A stretch of 64,000 nucleotides of DNA. It comes from Cyclobacterium marinum DSM 745. GTDB taxonomy: Bacteria > Bacteroidota > Bacteroidia > Cytophagales > Cyclobacteriaceae. Under the pieces are notes generated by a model. It was not told the DNA's origin. It did not search any database and saw only the letters and a program-made list of their open reading frames with translations. A program made the position numbers and the translations under genes. Below are positions 37,917 to 47,362 of the stretch, piece after piece (position 1 is the first letter of the stretch; each line of letters begins with the position of its first letter). Location: positions 496,001-560,000 of the forward strand of contig NC_015914.1 of assembly GCF_000222485.1 (NCBI RefSeq), in the 5' to 3' direction.

Positions 37917-38978
37917 ATGCATATGAAAAAACAAAATAGCCAAACGGGAGTAAAAGAAATAGCCAAACGAGGAAATGTATCCATTGCCACAGTAGACCGA
38001 GTAATTCACAATAGACCAGGGGTTTCTGCAAAGACCAAAGCAAAAATTGAAGCGATCATCAAAGAACTGAATTATCAACCCAACGTATTAGCCAGCCGGT
38101 TATCTTCCGGAAAAGTTTTTCATTTTGCAGTGCTTATACCAAAATCCTCTGTGTACTCAGATTTCTGGGAGGCACCTTTAAAAGGTATAATGAAAGCCGA
38201 CTCAGAAATCAAACAATATGGAATCACTATAGAGAATTTTCTTTTCGACCTGACAAAGAAAGATTCATTTATTCAGGCAACTGAAGAAATTAAAGAAAAA
38301 AATATTGATGGCGTACTAATGTCTCCTTCTTTTGTCAAAGAAGCAGATGATTTCTTCCTTTATTGCCAAGCCAATAATATTCCGGTAGTATGTATAGATA
38401 GTAATATTGAAGCACAAGGAAGTCTATCTTATATAGGTCCTCCATTATTTGAAAGTGGATATTTGGGAGGCAGCCTATGTAAATTGGGGCTTTCGGACAA
38501 CCCCAAAATATTAATCGTTAACATCGCCAAACAAAAGAAAAGTTTTAATTTAGAACAAATTGAAGCAGGTTTTAAAAAGTTTTTCGCCAGCCCTCCAAAC
38601 GAGGCGACTTGTGTAAATCTAAATATCCAAGACATTGATCAGGAATCTGTAGAATTACACCTACAAAAAGCTTTTTTACAAAACCCGGACATCGAAGCAA
38701 TATTCGTCACCAACTCAAGAGTTTTTGCAGTTGCGGAATACCTTAAAAAGAAAGGCTTAACTGACCTCATGCTAGTAGGCTATGATTTCCTCAAAGAAAA
38801 CCAAAAGCACTTACAACAAGGCACTATAAACTTTTTAATTTGCCATAAACCTGAAGAGCAAGGGTACAAAGGAATTATGAGCTTGTACCATTCTTTGGCT
38901 TTAAATCTACCGGTGGAAAAAATCTATTACATGCCAATTGACATTGTTACCAAGGAAAACCAAAAATTTTACAGATAG
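37917..38978 (+). CDS. LacI-family transcriptional regulator
   Basis: A 353-residue regulator. The N-terminal helix-turn-helix with hinge (GVKEIAKRGNVSIATVDRVIHNRPGVSAKTKAKIEAII, about residues 11-48, then NYQPNVLASRLSSGK) is typical of LacI proteins of the ATVDRVLHNRPGVS group; the remainder is a periplasmic-binding-protein-like sensor domain (FHFAVLIPKSSVYSDFWEAPLKGI, DGVLMSPSF, LVGYDFL). Such proteins repress sugar-use genes until a ligand binds. Two ATGs, 37917 and 37923, are possible; the longer is listed. Likely targets by position are the divergent oxidoreductase and the symporter/NagB-NagA genes (inference). Confidence 0.9.
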   Translation: MHMKKQNSQTGVKEIAKRGNVSIATVDRVIHNRPGVSAKTKAKIEAIIKELNYQPNVLASRLSSGKVFHFAVLIPKSSVYSDFWEAPLKGIMKADSEIKQYGITIENFLFDLTKKDSFIQATEEIKEKNIDGVLMSPSFVKEADDFFLYCQANNIPVVCIDSNIEAQGSLSYIGPPLFESGYLGGSLCKLGLSDNPKILIVNIAKQKKSFNLEQIEAGFKKFFASPPNEATCVNLNIQDIDQESVELHLQKAFLQNPDIEAIFVTNSRVFAVAEYLKKKGLTDLMLVGYDFLKENQKHLQQGTINFLICHKPEEQGYKGIMSLYHSLALNLPVEKIYYMPIDIVTKENQKFYR

Positions 38979-38983
38979 AATGC

Positions 38984-39012
38984 AAAGGAAGCCAAAAATG
39001 GCTTCCTTTTTT
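38984..39012 (+). terminator. Intrinsic terminator after the LacI-type gene
   Basis: AAAGGAAGCCA (38984-38994) pairs perfectly with TGGCTTCCTTT (38999-39009) around a 4-base A loop and is followed by more T. It begins 5 bp after the regulator's stop. Confidence 0.9.
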
Positions 39013-39081
39013 GTTTCATGTAAAATAATCCTTAACAAATAGCGGTATAACACCTGTTGCTAACAATACCCGCATTTCATA

Positions 39082-39594
39082 CTATTTCGTGTAGGCACCT
39101 GAAGAGTAGGTCAATTCGTAACTGTGGGTATATATTTCAAAGACAATTCCAAAAGGATCTTCCACATAACACATTTTGAAAGGTTTCTCATTCGGATAAT
39201 ATTCTCTAATCGGCATTCTTTGCTTTCCTCCATACGACAAAATTTTCTCAATTAGTGTCTCAATATTGGGATCTTGAATGCAAAAATGAAAAAGACCGGT
39301 ATTAAAAGGATTAAACTCCGGTGCTTCTTTGACTCCTTGAGGAAAAGAAAACAGCTCAACACCAATACCATCAGAAGTTGACAGGTGAGCAATCTCAAAT
39401 TCTTCCCAGTTCTCTCCAAAAACGTCAATGCACATCTGCCCAATAGCAGTATCCTTCTCTTTTTTCACTGTTGAAGGTTCCATTATCACATACCAACCCA
39501 TTACCTCTGTATAAAACTTTACAGCTTCTTTAATGTCCGGTACAGTAATTCCTATGTGTGAAAATGATTTTGGATAATCTTTATTTGTAGTCAT
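39082..39594 (-). CDS. VOC (glyoxalase/bleomycin-resistance) family protein
   Basis: A 170-residue protein with two beta-alpha-beta-beta-beta modules of the vicinal-oxygen-chelate fold: SHIGITVPDIKEAVKFYTEVMGWYVI at the start (metal ligand His13) and GLFHFCIQDPNIETLIEKI later (His), ending with CYVEDPFGIVFEIYTHS (Glu). Members include glyoxalase I, dioxygenases and resistance proteins; substrate cannot be read here. It is divergent from the HxlR regulator at 39714, which is the likely controller. Confidence 0.88.
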   Translation of the reverse strand: MTTNKDYPKSFSHIGITVPDIKEAVKFYTEVMGWYVIMEPSTVKKEKDTAIGQMCIDVFGENWEEFEIAHLSTSDGIGVELFSFPQGVKEAPEFNPFNTGLFHFCIQDPNIETLIEKILSYGGKQRMPIREYYPNEKPFKMCYVEDPFGIVFEIYTHSYELTYSSGAYTK

Positions 39595-39619
39595 AGCTTT
39601 ATATTTATTCTACAAAATT

Positions 39620-39668
39620 GGTATATATTTACCCAAATAACAACAACTTACAAAAAAGTATCATACTT
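39620..39668. promoter_or_regulatory. Two palindromes in the VOC/HxlR divergent intergenic region
   Basis: GGTATATATTTACC (39620-39633, 12 of 14 palindromic) and AAGTATCATACTT (39656-39668, perfect 6-bp arms) lie between the two divergent starts. Spaced GTA/TAC half-sites are usual for HxlR-family operators, so autoregulation and control of the VOC gene are plausible. Confidence 0.45.
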
Positions 39669-39713
39669 ACCAAAAGGAGTATTATGCAGATATTCAATTA
39701 ATTAAATTGATAA

Positions 39714-40028
39714 ATGGGAGAAAATAATTACTGTCCACTAAATTATACCATGGACTTAATAGGAACAAAATGGAAACCTTTGGTTTTATTTCACCTTTTA
39801 GGCGGGCCTTTAAGATCCGGAATCCTACAAAAAAATGTGCCGGGCATTTCAAATAAAATGTTTACCCAAACTGTGAGAGCCCTCGAAAAAGATGGGCTTA
39901 TCGCTAGGAGAGTTTATCCGGAAGTTCCCCCAAAAGTAGAGTACTATTTAACAAAAAGAGGAAAATCCCTTGAGGGTATTTTAAGAAGTCTTGATAAATG
40001 GGGCTTAGAAGATGCCAAAGCGAATTGA
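39714..40028 (+). CDS. HxlR-family transcriptional regulator
   Basis: A 104-residue winged-helix protein matching the HxlR family: CPLNYTMDLIGTKWKPLVLFHLLGGPLRSGILQKNVPGISNKMFTQTVRALEKDGLIARRVYPEVPPKVEYYLTKRGKSLEGIL. Cys7 sits at the position of the redox- or electrophile-sensing cysteine of relatives such as YodB and HypR. These regulators commonly control a divergent detoxification gene; here that is the VOC gene. It is transcribed towards the DsrE-like gene, which is convergent. Confidence 0.92.
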   Translation: MGENNYCPLNYTMDLIGTKWKPLVLFHLLGGPLRSGILQKNVPGISNKMFTQTVRALEKDGLIARRVYPEVPPKVEYYLTKRGKSLEGILRSLDKWGLEDAKAN

Positions 40029-40110
40029 AAGAAATGGTAAGGAGGTAACTTTTATATGGTTAACACTCCTCAACCAAAACTATCAACTTTGTTAAGCCCG
40101 AGGGATCAAT

Positions 40111-40671
40111 TTAAAATTTAATCAGGGCAAAATTATTCATCTGATACACCGTCAATACAGTCATTGCAGACAAGCCTACTTTTACTTGAGGCAATAAATC
40201 CTCCTTTTTGTACCCCCTAGAGGACATGGATTGACCACATATATAGATTCCTACACCCATTTCAGCAAGTGATTCAATCAATTCTTTATTAGGGTTTTCT
40301 ACCTTATATTTTTCTTTATAAGTAGCAGAAGACAAAGCATCTTTCGTAGACCCTCCGTGAAGGACAAAGGCTAAATGAATATTTTCAGGCGGAACCCCGG
40401 ATCGAACATGCATATTGTAGTAACGATGCAAACTTGAAATGATCGAATTTTGGATGCTAGGATCGGTTTGTTTCTTGGCTACATCAAAAATCGCTTTAAA
40501 TTGCTGTGTAGTATCCACGGGAAAATCAGTATTTTCTATCGAATAAACCGGCCCGAAATCATCAAAAACGGGTCCTGTTGATGATTTAACACCTTGTCCA
40601 AAGGAAGGTGAAACCTGCAAGGCAAATATTATTAATAAACACAAAAGGGCTGATTTAAGTATTTTTTTCAT
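40111..40671 (-). CDS. Secreted DsrE-family protein
   Basis: A 186-residue protein with a signal peptide (LKSALLCLLIIFALQVSPSFGQ, cleavage about residue 25) and a DsrE/DsrF-like fold. The family cysteine is present in the segment MGVGIYICGQSMSS, and VPPENIHLAFVLHGGSTKDAL matches the preceding strand-helix. DsrE-type proteins handle sulfane sulfur in sulfur relay, but exported Bacteroidota members are uncharacterised. It stands alone. Confidence 0.82.
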   Translation of the reverse strand: MKKILKSALLCLLIIFALQVSPSFGQGVKSSTGPVFDDFGPVYSIENTDFPVDTTQQFKAIFDVAKKQTDPSIQNSIISSLHRYYNMHVRSGVPPENIHLAFVLHGGSTKDALSSATYKEKYKVENPNKELIESLAEMGVGIYICGQSMSSRGYKKEDLLPQVKVGLSAMTVLTVYQMNNFALIKF

Positions 40672-41234
40672 AAGAGTAAATTAAGTATAAAGTTCAGGTA
40701 ATGCTGGTTACAATACCTTTGATTGTTAAAGTTTCAACGCTGTATTTCAACCCAAATATTACATTTGGTTGATTTAGGTTAAGTGAATTTGATAAAAAAT
40801 CAGATAATTTAAAGACTGAAAATTAACCTCTCTGGTAAATTTTATCTTTTCATCCAATAAAAAAAGTCTAATTCGTAATTATTCAAATAGCAAATCGAGG
40901 GTTTATTGAATGAGTAGGCTAAAAGTAAAAAAAATATTAATGCAAAATCAGCCTAAGACTTAATTAAAAAGTTTAGAGGTATCCCTAACCTAGATCAATT
41001 ACCTATACACCCAAATTCTATTAACAGAATTCATAAGGTTTTTATCCGAAATACATATTGAAATCACTTCAATACCAAGTTCCTCGTTACTATTTCCCAG
41101 CAATGGAATGAAGTTGCGTGTAACAGGAGATTTCATCAAACGAACCGCTTTCAAAATCTCCTGTAAGTGACTAATTCCTAAATAGGGTAAATTAACTCCT
41201 GTCTATGCCAAGTTTCACAATTGGACAAGTAGAA
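40672..41234. other. Intergenic region with a repeat fragment
   Basis: 563 bp without a gene. About 41044-41100 (CCGAAATACATATTGAAATC, then CACTTCAATACCAAG and CTCGTTACTATTTCC) resembles the reverse complement of the element at 35862-36041 and is probably a decayed copy. A short inverted repeat CAACCCAAAT/ATTTGGTTG lies at 40748-40771, upstream of the DsrE-like gene. No promoter box assigned. Confidence 0.5.
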
Positions 41235-42476
41235 CTATTCTGTGATGGGCACCAGAATCAACGATTTTAAATCCATTAAGGCACCTTGTTCAAACTCCTT
41301 ACCTGTTGCCACAATAATATTATTATAATCTTCTTCAAGGGACAGTTTTCCCACCTTTATTTTTTTGAAAGTTTCCCAAGATCCTGAAGGCTTAACCTGA
41401 CCTTGAAGGGTTTGAGTCCCGGAAGTAATTATAAATGGCTTACCTGCTTCCTCGTCGGATACAGACCATTCCATCCATACTTCATAGGCACCTTTCTTTG
41501 GAAGATCCAAGTCCCACTCTACTCTATCCTTAGCTGTAAACCAACCAAATGCATTCCACTCAGGCATGTATTGGATATCAGGACCTATACCTTTTGCTTT
41601 CTCAGCCGGCAGATGTACCGTTTCATTTACTGCAACTCTGGTAATTCCCGGGATATTTAGGCTTCCCTTCATTTCTTCTCGCTTTTCATTCACATACTTG
41701 GCCACTGTTCCAACAGGAGCAATCCAAACACCATTGGCGGGGTCATTTGCATATTCACAAAGCTTTCTTAACATGCTCAAATAGGTGGTTTGATTACCTT
41801 CAGTCCCATTTTCATGACCGGCAAGCACCAACCATTTCCTGTCTTTTCGGGCAGCTTCAATAAGTGGTAATATTTCTTCAAAGGTCATATTGTCCATTTC
41901 CATTCCTGTAAGTTGAGCCATATCAGCATAATATGGGTCAACCGGAGCTTCATCTTTCCAGCCTCTTCCTGAAAGAAACATCTCGGAAATTAATGGAACG
42001 TAACTCTGTGTTTCCTCTCCCTTACCTACAAATGACAAACCACATGGATAAGCAAAAACCTCCGGTCTCACTCCTAACAATCGCTCTACTTCATCATTTG
42101 TATCCATCAATTCTTTTCGCATGCGGTTTAAGGTATAATCTTCCAATGCCTCACTTCTGGACCAACCGAAATTCCCAGTACAGGGATGATTCAAAGTGTG
42201 GTTACCAATCTCATGGCCTGTCTCCACTACCATTTTCCAACCCTCAATATTCCGTTCCATACTTGCAGGCACCACATAGAATGTAGCCTTCACCCCGTAC
42301 TCATTCAATAGCGTTGCTCCCGGATCGGGGTTGCTCGCTCGGGCATCATCAAAACTTAAACTGATGGCCATTTTTTTCCCTTCCGGCCAAGGAAAGTCCG
42401 GGTTTTGCGCGTTTGCACTTAATACACCTAGAACTAATACCACTATTAATGTGCTTACTGGAAATATTAACTTCAT
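41235..42476 (-). CDS. Secreted polysaccharide deacetylase-family protein
   Basis: A 413-residue secreted protein (signal peptide to about residue 23, SANAQ). The NodB-type catalytic domain spans about 25-260 with motif 1 ISLSFDDARAS (Asp43 and Asp44) and motif 2 GHEIGNHTLNHP (His93 and His97 as metal ligands). The C-terminal third (about 270-413; MPEWNAFGWFTAKDRVEWDLDLPKKGAYEVWMEWSVSDE) looks like a carbohydrate-binding beta-sandwich. It would remove N- or O-acetyl groups from an extracellular glycan. Its gene is 15 bp behind the ceramidase-like gene and last in a three-gene transcript. Confidence 0.88.
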   Translation of the reverse strand: MKLIFPVSTLIVVLVLGVLSANAQNPDFPWPEGKKMAISLSFDDARASNPDPGATLLNEYGVKATFYVVPASMERNIEGWKMVVETGHEIGNHTLNHPCTGNFGWSRSEALEDYTLNRMRKELMDTNDEVERLLGVRPEVFAYPCGLSFVGKGEETQSYVPLISEMFLSGRGWKDEAPVDPYYADMAQLTGMEMDNMTFEEILPLIEAARKDRKWLVLAGHENGTEGNQTTYLSMLRKLCEYANDPANGVWIAPVGTVAKYVNEKREEMKGSLNIPGITRVAVNETVHLPAEKAKGIGPDIQYMPEWNAFGWFTAKDRVEWDLDLPKKGAYEVWMEWSVSDEEAGKPFIITSGTQTLQGQVKPSGSWETFKKIKVGKLSLEEDYNNIIVATGKEFEQGALMDLKSLILVPITE

Positions 42477-42491
42477 CTCAGGATAGGTTTA

Positions 42492-43859
42492 TTATTTACT
42501 TTTCATTTCACTTTCCAAATAAGACAATACTGTCTCACCAAATCTAGTTGCTGCATTGGGAACAAAAGGAGAAACAGTAGGTTCATAACCTTTGTATTCC
42601 CACTCTTCTTCGGTCAGCATATATCCCAACCAACCATTGGTATAACCATAATAGAAGGTATAAGGAAAAGGAGATCGCTCTCTTACTTCATTTGAAATTT
42701 CACAAAACAGTTCCAAAGGACTGGCCCAAATGCCAATTTTATCATTGATATTAAGGAATCGAACGGGTACTTTGATGGTCTTAGCTGTTTCTTTTTCATC
42801 TACAATATACTCATTTAATGCTTCAGGCCATTTTAATCCCTCCTTCATAGGTGTCAAAAAATCCATCTCTGAAGCAGAAAAGGAAACCTGATCTTCATAG
42901 TTAAGAATTTCCTTACTTGCCATAATGATCTTATCTCCCAATAGCCTCCTCAGCATATTCATCCTACCAGACCTTGCATCAGGGTAAACACTGTAGATAG
43001 GTGCGAGATTACCGGCAGCCCCGTTGATAAACAACATCGGAGCACCGGATTTTTCTTCCACATATTTCGCAACTACACCTGGACCATCGCCACTGATGAG
43101 TAAATTTTGTCCTCCCAAGACTGTCCCATGAATCGCATAATTAGCCACTGTAGCCATTAAACGATGGTCTTCCTTGTGGACTATTTTTAGAATGCCAATT
43201 CTTCGGTCTACAGCCCCATCAGGGTTCATCCCCAAAAAGGCAACATCATCAATGTCCCTGGCCCTTCTGTTGATATTGGCAGAAGAATGCCCCCAGCCAA
43301 CTCCAAGACTTGCCGGAGCCAGTTGCTGAATCCCTTTTTCAATACCATCCAATAATTTATCTATCACCAAGTCAGTATAATTGGTATCTATTGGATGTTG
43401 ATACCGCTCTCCCATAAACGCTTCTGGGAGCCCTGGAGCACCTACTTCAGGTGCTGAATGGGTATGGGTAACCGACCACCAAAAATTACTGCGTGCTATA
43501 CCAAACTTCTTCTCAACCAATTTTGCCACCTTATCATAGGTTGCAGGTGAGAGTACACAGATATCTGTGGAGACTAGTGCAAATTTGGAATCACCATCAT
43601 CTAATATTAAAATTTGATGGTAAATACTATCCAGAATCCCTTCTGATAGCCTGGCCCCATAGCCCAATAATTGTTTAGGAACTTTCGGTGTAATATTTTC
43701 TTTGACCACAGCGGCTTTAAAATCTCCGGCAGAAGAGATAATGTCAACTTGCGCCAAAGCGATACGCAAAGCTTTTGGAGTAGCCCCAAAACCATTGAGC
43801 TGAAAGCCTGCAACAGCCAATATAAACAGCATTAATGGTTTAACTATTAATCGTTTCAT
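42492..43859 (-). CDS. Neutral/alkaline ceramidase-like secreted protein
   Basis: A 455-residue secreted protein with a signal peptide (to about residue 26) and the N-terminal domain of neutral ceramidases: AAVVKENITPKVPKQLLGYGAR, the zinc-site THTHSAPEVG (His132, His134) and NYAIHGTVLGG (His244). True ceramidases are about 650-700 residues and hold a serine nucleophile in a GDVSPN-like loop; the corresponding stretch here reads GAAGNLAPI (281-288), without that serine, and the C-terminal domain is missing. It is therefore a distant hydrolase homologue whose substrate is unknown, not a proven ceramidase. It lies between the cytochrome and deacetylase genes in one transcript. Confidence 0.83.
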   Translation of the reverse strand: MKRLIVKPLMLFILAVAGFQLNGFGATPKALRIALAQVDIISSAGDFKAAVVKENITPKVPKQLLGYGARLSEGILDSIYHQILILDDGDSKFALVSTDICVLSPATYDKVAKLVEKKFGIARSNFWWSVTHTHSAPEVGAPGLPEAFMGERYQHPIDTNYTDLVIDKLLDGIEKGIQQLAPASLGVGWGHSSANINRRARDIDDVAFLGMNPDGAVDRRIGILKIVHKEDHRLMATVANYAIHGTVLGGQNLLISGDGPGVVAKYVEEKSGAPMLFINGAAGNLAPIYSVYPDARSGRMNMLRRLLGDKIIMASKEILNYEDQVSFSASEMDFLTPMKEGLKWPEALNEYIVDEKETAKTIKVPVRFLNINDKIGIWASPLELFCEISNEVRERSPFPYTFYYGYTNGWLGYMLTEEEWEYKGYEPTVSPFVPNAATRFGETVLSYLESEMKSK

Positions 43860-43905
43860 TTTCTTGGGTTAATTGATATATTTTAAAGAAGTTTTCTTGT
43901 ATTTT

Positions 43906-46900
43906 TTATTCTGACTTTCGGATATAGGCCAATAAATCAGCCATCTCCTGAAGAGAAATACTCTGTTCAAGACCAGTTGGCATGGCAGACATTTCGACTA
44001 ATTTCAATGTTTTAATATTGGCTCTGGAAATGCTCTTGTCTATTCCACCAGCATTGCGAAGATTAATAGCAGTAGGTGTCTCAGAGGAAATAAGTCCTTG
44101 GTGAAGTTCTCCATTTTGCAACTCCACCTCCCAAAGATCATAGCCATCTGCTATGGATAAATTAGGGTTCAAGATATCACTCATGATACTTGCTGCACGT
44201 CTGTTTTTCAAAGAAGACAAATCAGGACCAAAAGCAATTCCCTGATCCTCTCCCATCTGGTGGCAGATGGCACAGTTTTTCTGAAAAACTGTAGCTCCAG
44301 CTTGAATGGTACCACTTAGCTCCAAAGCAGGTTGATAGGTGGCAATGATTTTTTCACTTTCTCCTTCAGGCCGGGTCAAAATGGCCCTGGCTCTTAATCG
44401 AAGGGTTTCATCTTTGTTCGCCATTAAACCTACACTTCTTCTCCAGCCAATGGTTGCTTTTTGTATAACTCCATCTTCAAGTGCTCCCAACAAAACTGCA
44501 ATCCTTTCCCCATTCATCATCATCGCGCTAATGGCTGCATCTCTTAATTCAGGCGTAAAGCTATCCCAACGATCGAGTACCAATTGAGAAAATGAATTGC
44601 CTTGCGACTTGCTTAATGTTCTAAAAGCTGCCAATTGTACAGGTAAAGGCTCAACAACATCCACCAAGCCTACAAGCATGTCTTCGTAATCCGCATTATT
44701 GCCCAAAGCCAAAAACCGAATCCCCATACTTCTTTCTTCTCCAGTCAATGTTTTGTTCAATGCTATTTCTTTTGCTTTTGATAAGACCTGAGCTTTACCC
44801 TTTACATTGCCCAAACCTATCCCCTCTAAAACTTGAATTGCAGCTCCTTTTACTTCTATTGAGGGATGTTCAAAAACTGTTGTTGCCAATAAACCAGCGC
44901 TTGTCCCATGTGAACCAGCCTGTTTTTTACTTTTGATTCCCTGTGCCAAGCCCCGCAAAAGAGCTGGCTGCCAGTCGTATTTATTTTGGGTGTTTTTTCT
45001 CGTGGCTCTTTGTACCATGGTATAAATGGCTTGCTCATCCATGCTGGCACCAACCATTGAAGCCATTCTCTGTACCAGACCATTGTAGGCTGGTGTAGCG
45101 GTGTACTGGTCCAATACTGGATTGATAAGTTTACTACTCTCTGAAAAAGGTGCTGAAAGGGCTGCCAATTGCACCCATTTGTCCTCAATATCTTTGAATA
45201 AAAGTGCTTTTCGCACCTGAAAAGCACTTTCACTTTCAATGTACCCTAGGGTTTGCATCAACTGAAACCGAACTTTAGGATCAGGATCGTTTTCTAAGGC
45301 CAGCAAATTTTCAGCAAACTCAGGAGATTGAGCCAAGAAAAGCTCAGCCAATTTCACAGCATTTTCCCGAATACCTGCCACTGGGTCTTTTAAAGAACTT
45401 GCTACAGTTTCTTTGTCCAATGCTCCGATTCCCTGCAAAGTCCATAAAGCATGAAGTCGCCCCATTGGGCTTTCTCCAGAAATCACCAAATCCTTTAATT
45501 GAGGAATCAGGCTCTCAGGACGCTGATCCACGATAAGCCTTTGGGCATTCATCCTCCACCAAGCATTTTTATGAGACAATTTACTAAGTAATTCTTCAGG
45601 TGAAGCTTTATCCATTGTCAATTTATCTGACCAATCTATTGTGGAAGTCCCCTTAGGTGTAATGCGGTAAATCCTCCCTTGGTCTGTTCCATTGTACAAA
45701 GCACCAGACTGAACCACCTCTTCAGCCATCCATTCAGGATGTTCTATGATCTGACGGTAATAATCCAAGATATACAAAGCTCCATCCGGGCCAACATAAG
45801 CATTAACAGGTCGAAACCAAGCATCTGTAGAAGCCAAAAACTCTTTGTCAGGATGCTCTCGAGAGGCAATAAAACCTGTCCCATCCTCCTTGACAAAATC
45901 CACATGTACCAAATTGCTTACCGGCTCTGACACAAAGGTTGACTGATTGTACCGCTCAGGAAAAGCTCCTCCCAAGTAGGCCGTCAATCCGCAGGCAGAA
46001 GTCATTACACCCAGGTCCGTCAACAACTGATGTTGGGGATTGATGGTAATCGGAAAAACTTCAGCACCACTGCCATGATCTGAGGATGACTGAGTGACTC
46101 CCGTAATCACCAAGTGTTGATTCCTATCTAAGTATTCAGCAGAAAGCACTTCCTGAATAATATGGTTGCTATTGTTCACTAGAAACCTGTGACCATAGGC
46201 ATCGGCCGTATGACCAAACTGTGTTCTACTACTTAGCAACTCTAAGTCATAGGTAGCAGGTTTGAATCGGATACTTCTCCCTCCGGCATTTTGCGGCAAT
46301 CTGTTGAGTTCTGGCTTTTCTGGATAATACACATCGGTACCTTTATCCCCAAGTAGGTCCTCATAAATGGTAGTAGTAACCGCAGGCTCATGCCCCAAAT
46401 AAATCCAGTTATCCAGTGCCAATTTAGGACTGTTAACATTGTGCTGAGGATTAGAAAGCGCAAACCCTGTTAAAAGGGTTTGCTTGATATCTGCTTTACC
46501 ATCTCCATTGCTGTCTTCCAGATAATAAACGTTGGGTGGATCTGTTACGATAACACCTTTTTTCCAGCGCATGATCCCGGTAGGCACCACCAGATTATCT
46601 GCAAAAATGACACTTTCATCCATTACCCCGTCACCATCAGTATCTGACAAGCGTTTCACTTTCCCAGACCCACTGAGGTCCAATGGATAACCATGCATTT
46701 CAACCACGAACATTCTACCCTGCTCATCTATTACCATGTCCACCGGGTCAGCTACTAGAGGCTCCCCTGCAATAAGTTCGATCTGAAAGTCGTCCTCTAG
46801 GACAAAAGTAGCCAATGCATTTTCCAAAGATCTATCCTGGGATTCAGCTTTTGGCTGGCATGCGGAAAGAACCTGCAAAAACACAATTATTAAAGAAATT

Positions 46901-46971
46901 GACGAGGATTGATAAAACAAACCTATTGTGTGAGAGAAGCAGGAATTCTTGTTTAGCATAGTGAAATTCAA
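43906..46971 (-). CDS. PVC-type heme-binding lipoprotein: dehydrogenase-like propeller, HEAT repeats, c-type cytochrome
   Basis: A 1021-residue lipoprotein: a hydrophobic stretch then lipobox LSAC with Cys38. Residues about 60-450 form a six-bladed propeller of the membrane-bound dehydrogenase type (FQIELIAGEPLVADPVDMVIDEQGRMFVVEMHGYP, DGALYILDYYRQIIEHPEW), about 470-860 are HEAT-like helical repeats (MGRLHALWTLQGIGALDKETV; DPDPKVRFQLMQTLG) and the C-terminus is a cytochrome c domain with CAICH at 900-904 and a likely Met997 axial ligand. This architecture is abundant in Planctomycetes and in marine Bacteroidota. It probably oxidises a sugar or related substrate in the periplasm. First gene of the transcript with the ceramidase-like and deacetylase genes (gaps 46 and 15 bp). 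An ATG four codons in is also possible. Confidence 0.88.
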   Translation of the reverse strand: MNFTMLNKNSCFSHTIGLFYQSSSISLIIVFLQVLSACQPKAESQDRSLENALATFVLEDDFQIELIAGEPLVADPVDMVIDEQGRMFVVEMHGYPLDLSGSGKVKRLSDTDGDGVMDESVIFADNLVVPTGIMRWKKGVIVTDPPNVYYLEDSNGDGKADIKQTLLTGFALSNPQHNVNSPKLALDNWIYLGHEPAVTTTIYEDLLGDKGTDVYYPEKPELNRLPQNAGGRSIRFKPATYDLELLSSRTQFGHTADAYGHRFLVNNSNHIIQEVLSAEYLDRNQHLVITGVTQSSSDHGSGAEVFPITINPQHQLLTDLGVMTSACGLTAYLGGAFPERYNQSTFVSEPVSNLVHVDFVKEDGTGFIASREHPDKEFLASTDAWFRPVNAYVGPDGALYILDYYRQIIEHPEWMAEEVVQSGALYNGTDQGRIYRITPKGTSTIDWSDKLTMDKASPEELLSKLSHKNAWWRMNAQRLIVDQRPESLIPQLKDLVISGESPMGRLHALWTLQGIGALDKETVASSLKDPVAGIRENAVKLAELFLAQSPEFAENLLALENDPDPKVRFQLMQTLGYIESESAFQVRKALLFKDIEDKWVQLAALSAPFSESSKLINPVLDQYTATPAYNGLVQRMASMVGASMDEQAIYTMVQRATRKNTQNKYDWQPALLRGLAQGIKSKKQAGSHGTSAGLLATTVFEHPSIEVKGAAIQVLEGIGLGNVKGKAQVLSKAKEIALNKTLTGEERSMGIRFLALGNNADYEDMLVGLVDVVEPLPVQLAAFRTLSKSQGNSFSQLVLDRWDSFTPELRDAAISAMMMNGERIAVLLGALEDGVIQKATIGWRRSVGLMANKDETLRLRARAILTRPEGESEKIIATYQPALELSGTIQAGATVFQKNCAICHQMGEDQGIAFGPDLSSLKNRRAASIMSDILNPNLSIADGYDLWEVELQNGELHQGLISSETPTAINLRNAGGIDKSISRANIKTLKLVEMSAMPTGLEQSISLQEMADLLAYIRKSE

Positions 46972-47362
46972 AATAAGCCTTTATAACAAACCGATCAACC
47001 CTGTAATATCAGGCAATGTTTTATTGTTCAGGTTACCTCTACCTCAAAATCATTCACTTCATTTATTTGCACCAAATGAAATTAAACAACATTAGTAGGA
47101 AGTAATCGGAAAAATTACCAATAAAAAAAGGTGATTTCAATAAATATATCAAACAATATACTAGATACAAATTAATTTTTTATAAGCGGAATTTCTTTCT
47201 ATCCAATTCCCTCCATAAGTAACATGCTGTAAAGCTTCCAAAACAAAATTCTTTACTATACAGACACCTTATGTCCATTTTGTGTAATCGAAAAAAAAGA
47301 ATTTTAATGGCGCTCTTTGACTATTAAATACAATTGAAGACCTGAAGGGGATAATACTTTAC
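46972..47362. other. Intergenic region upstream of the cytochrome lipoprotein gene
   Basis: 391 bp without a gene. No convincing promoter box, terminator or repeat was found; it should contain the promoter of the three-gene transcript starting at 46971 and the 3' end of the aminotransferase transcript. Confidence 0.4.
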
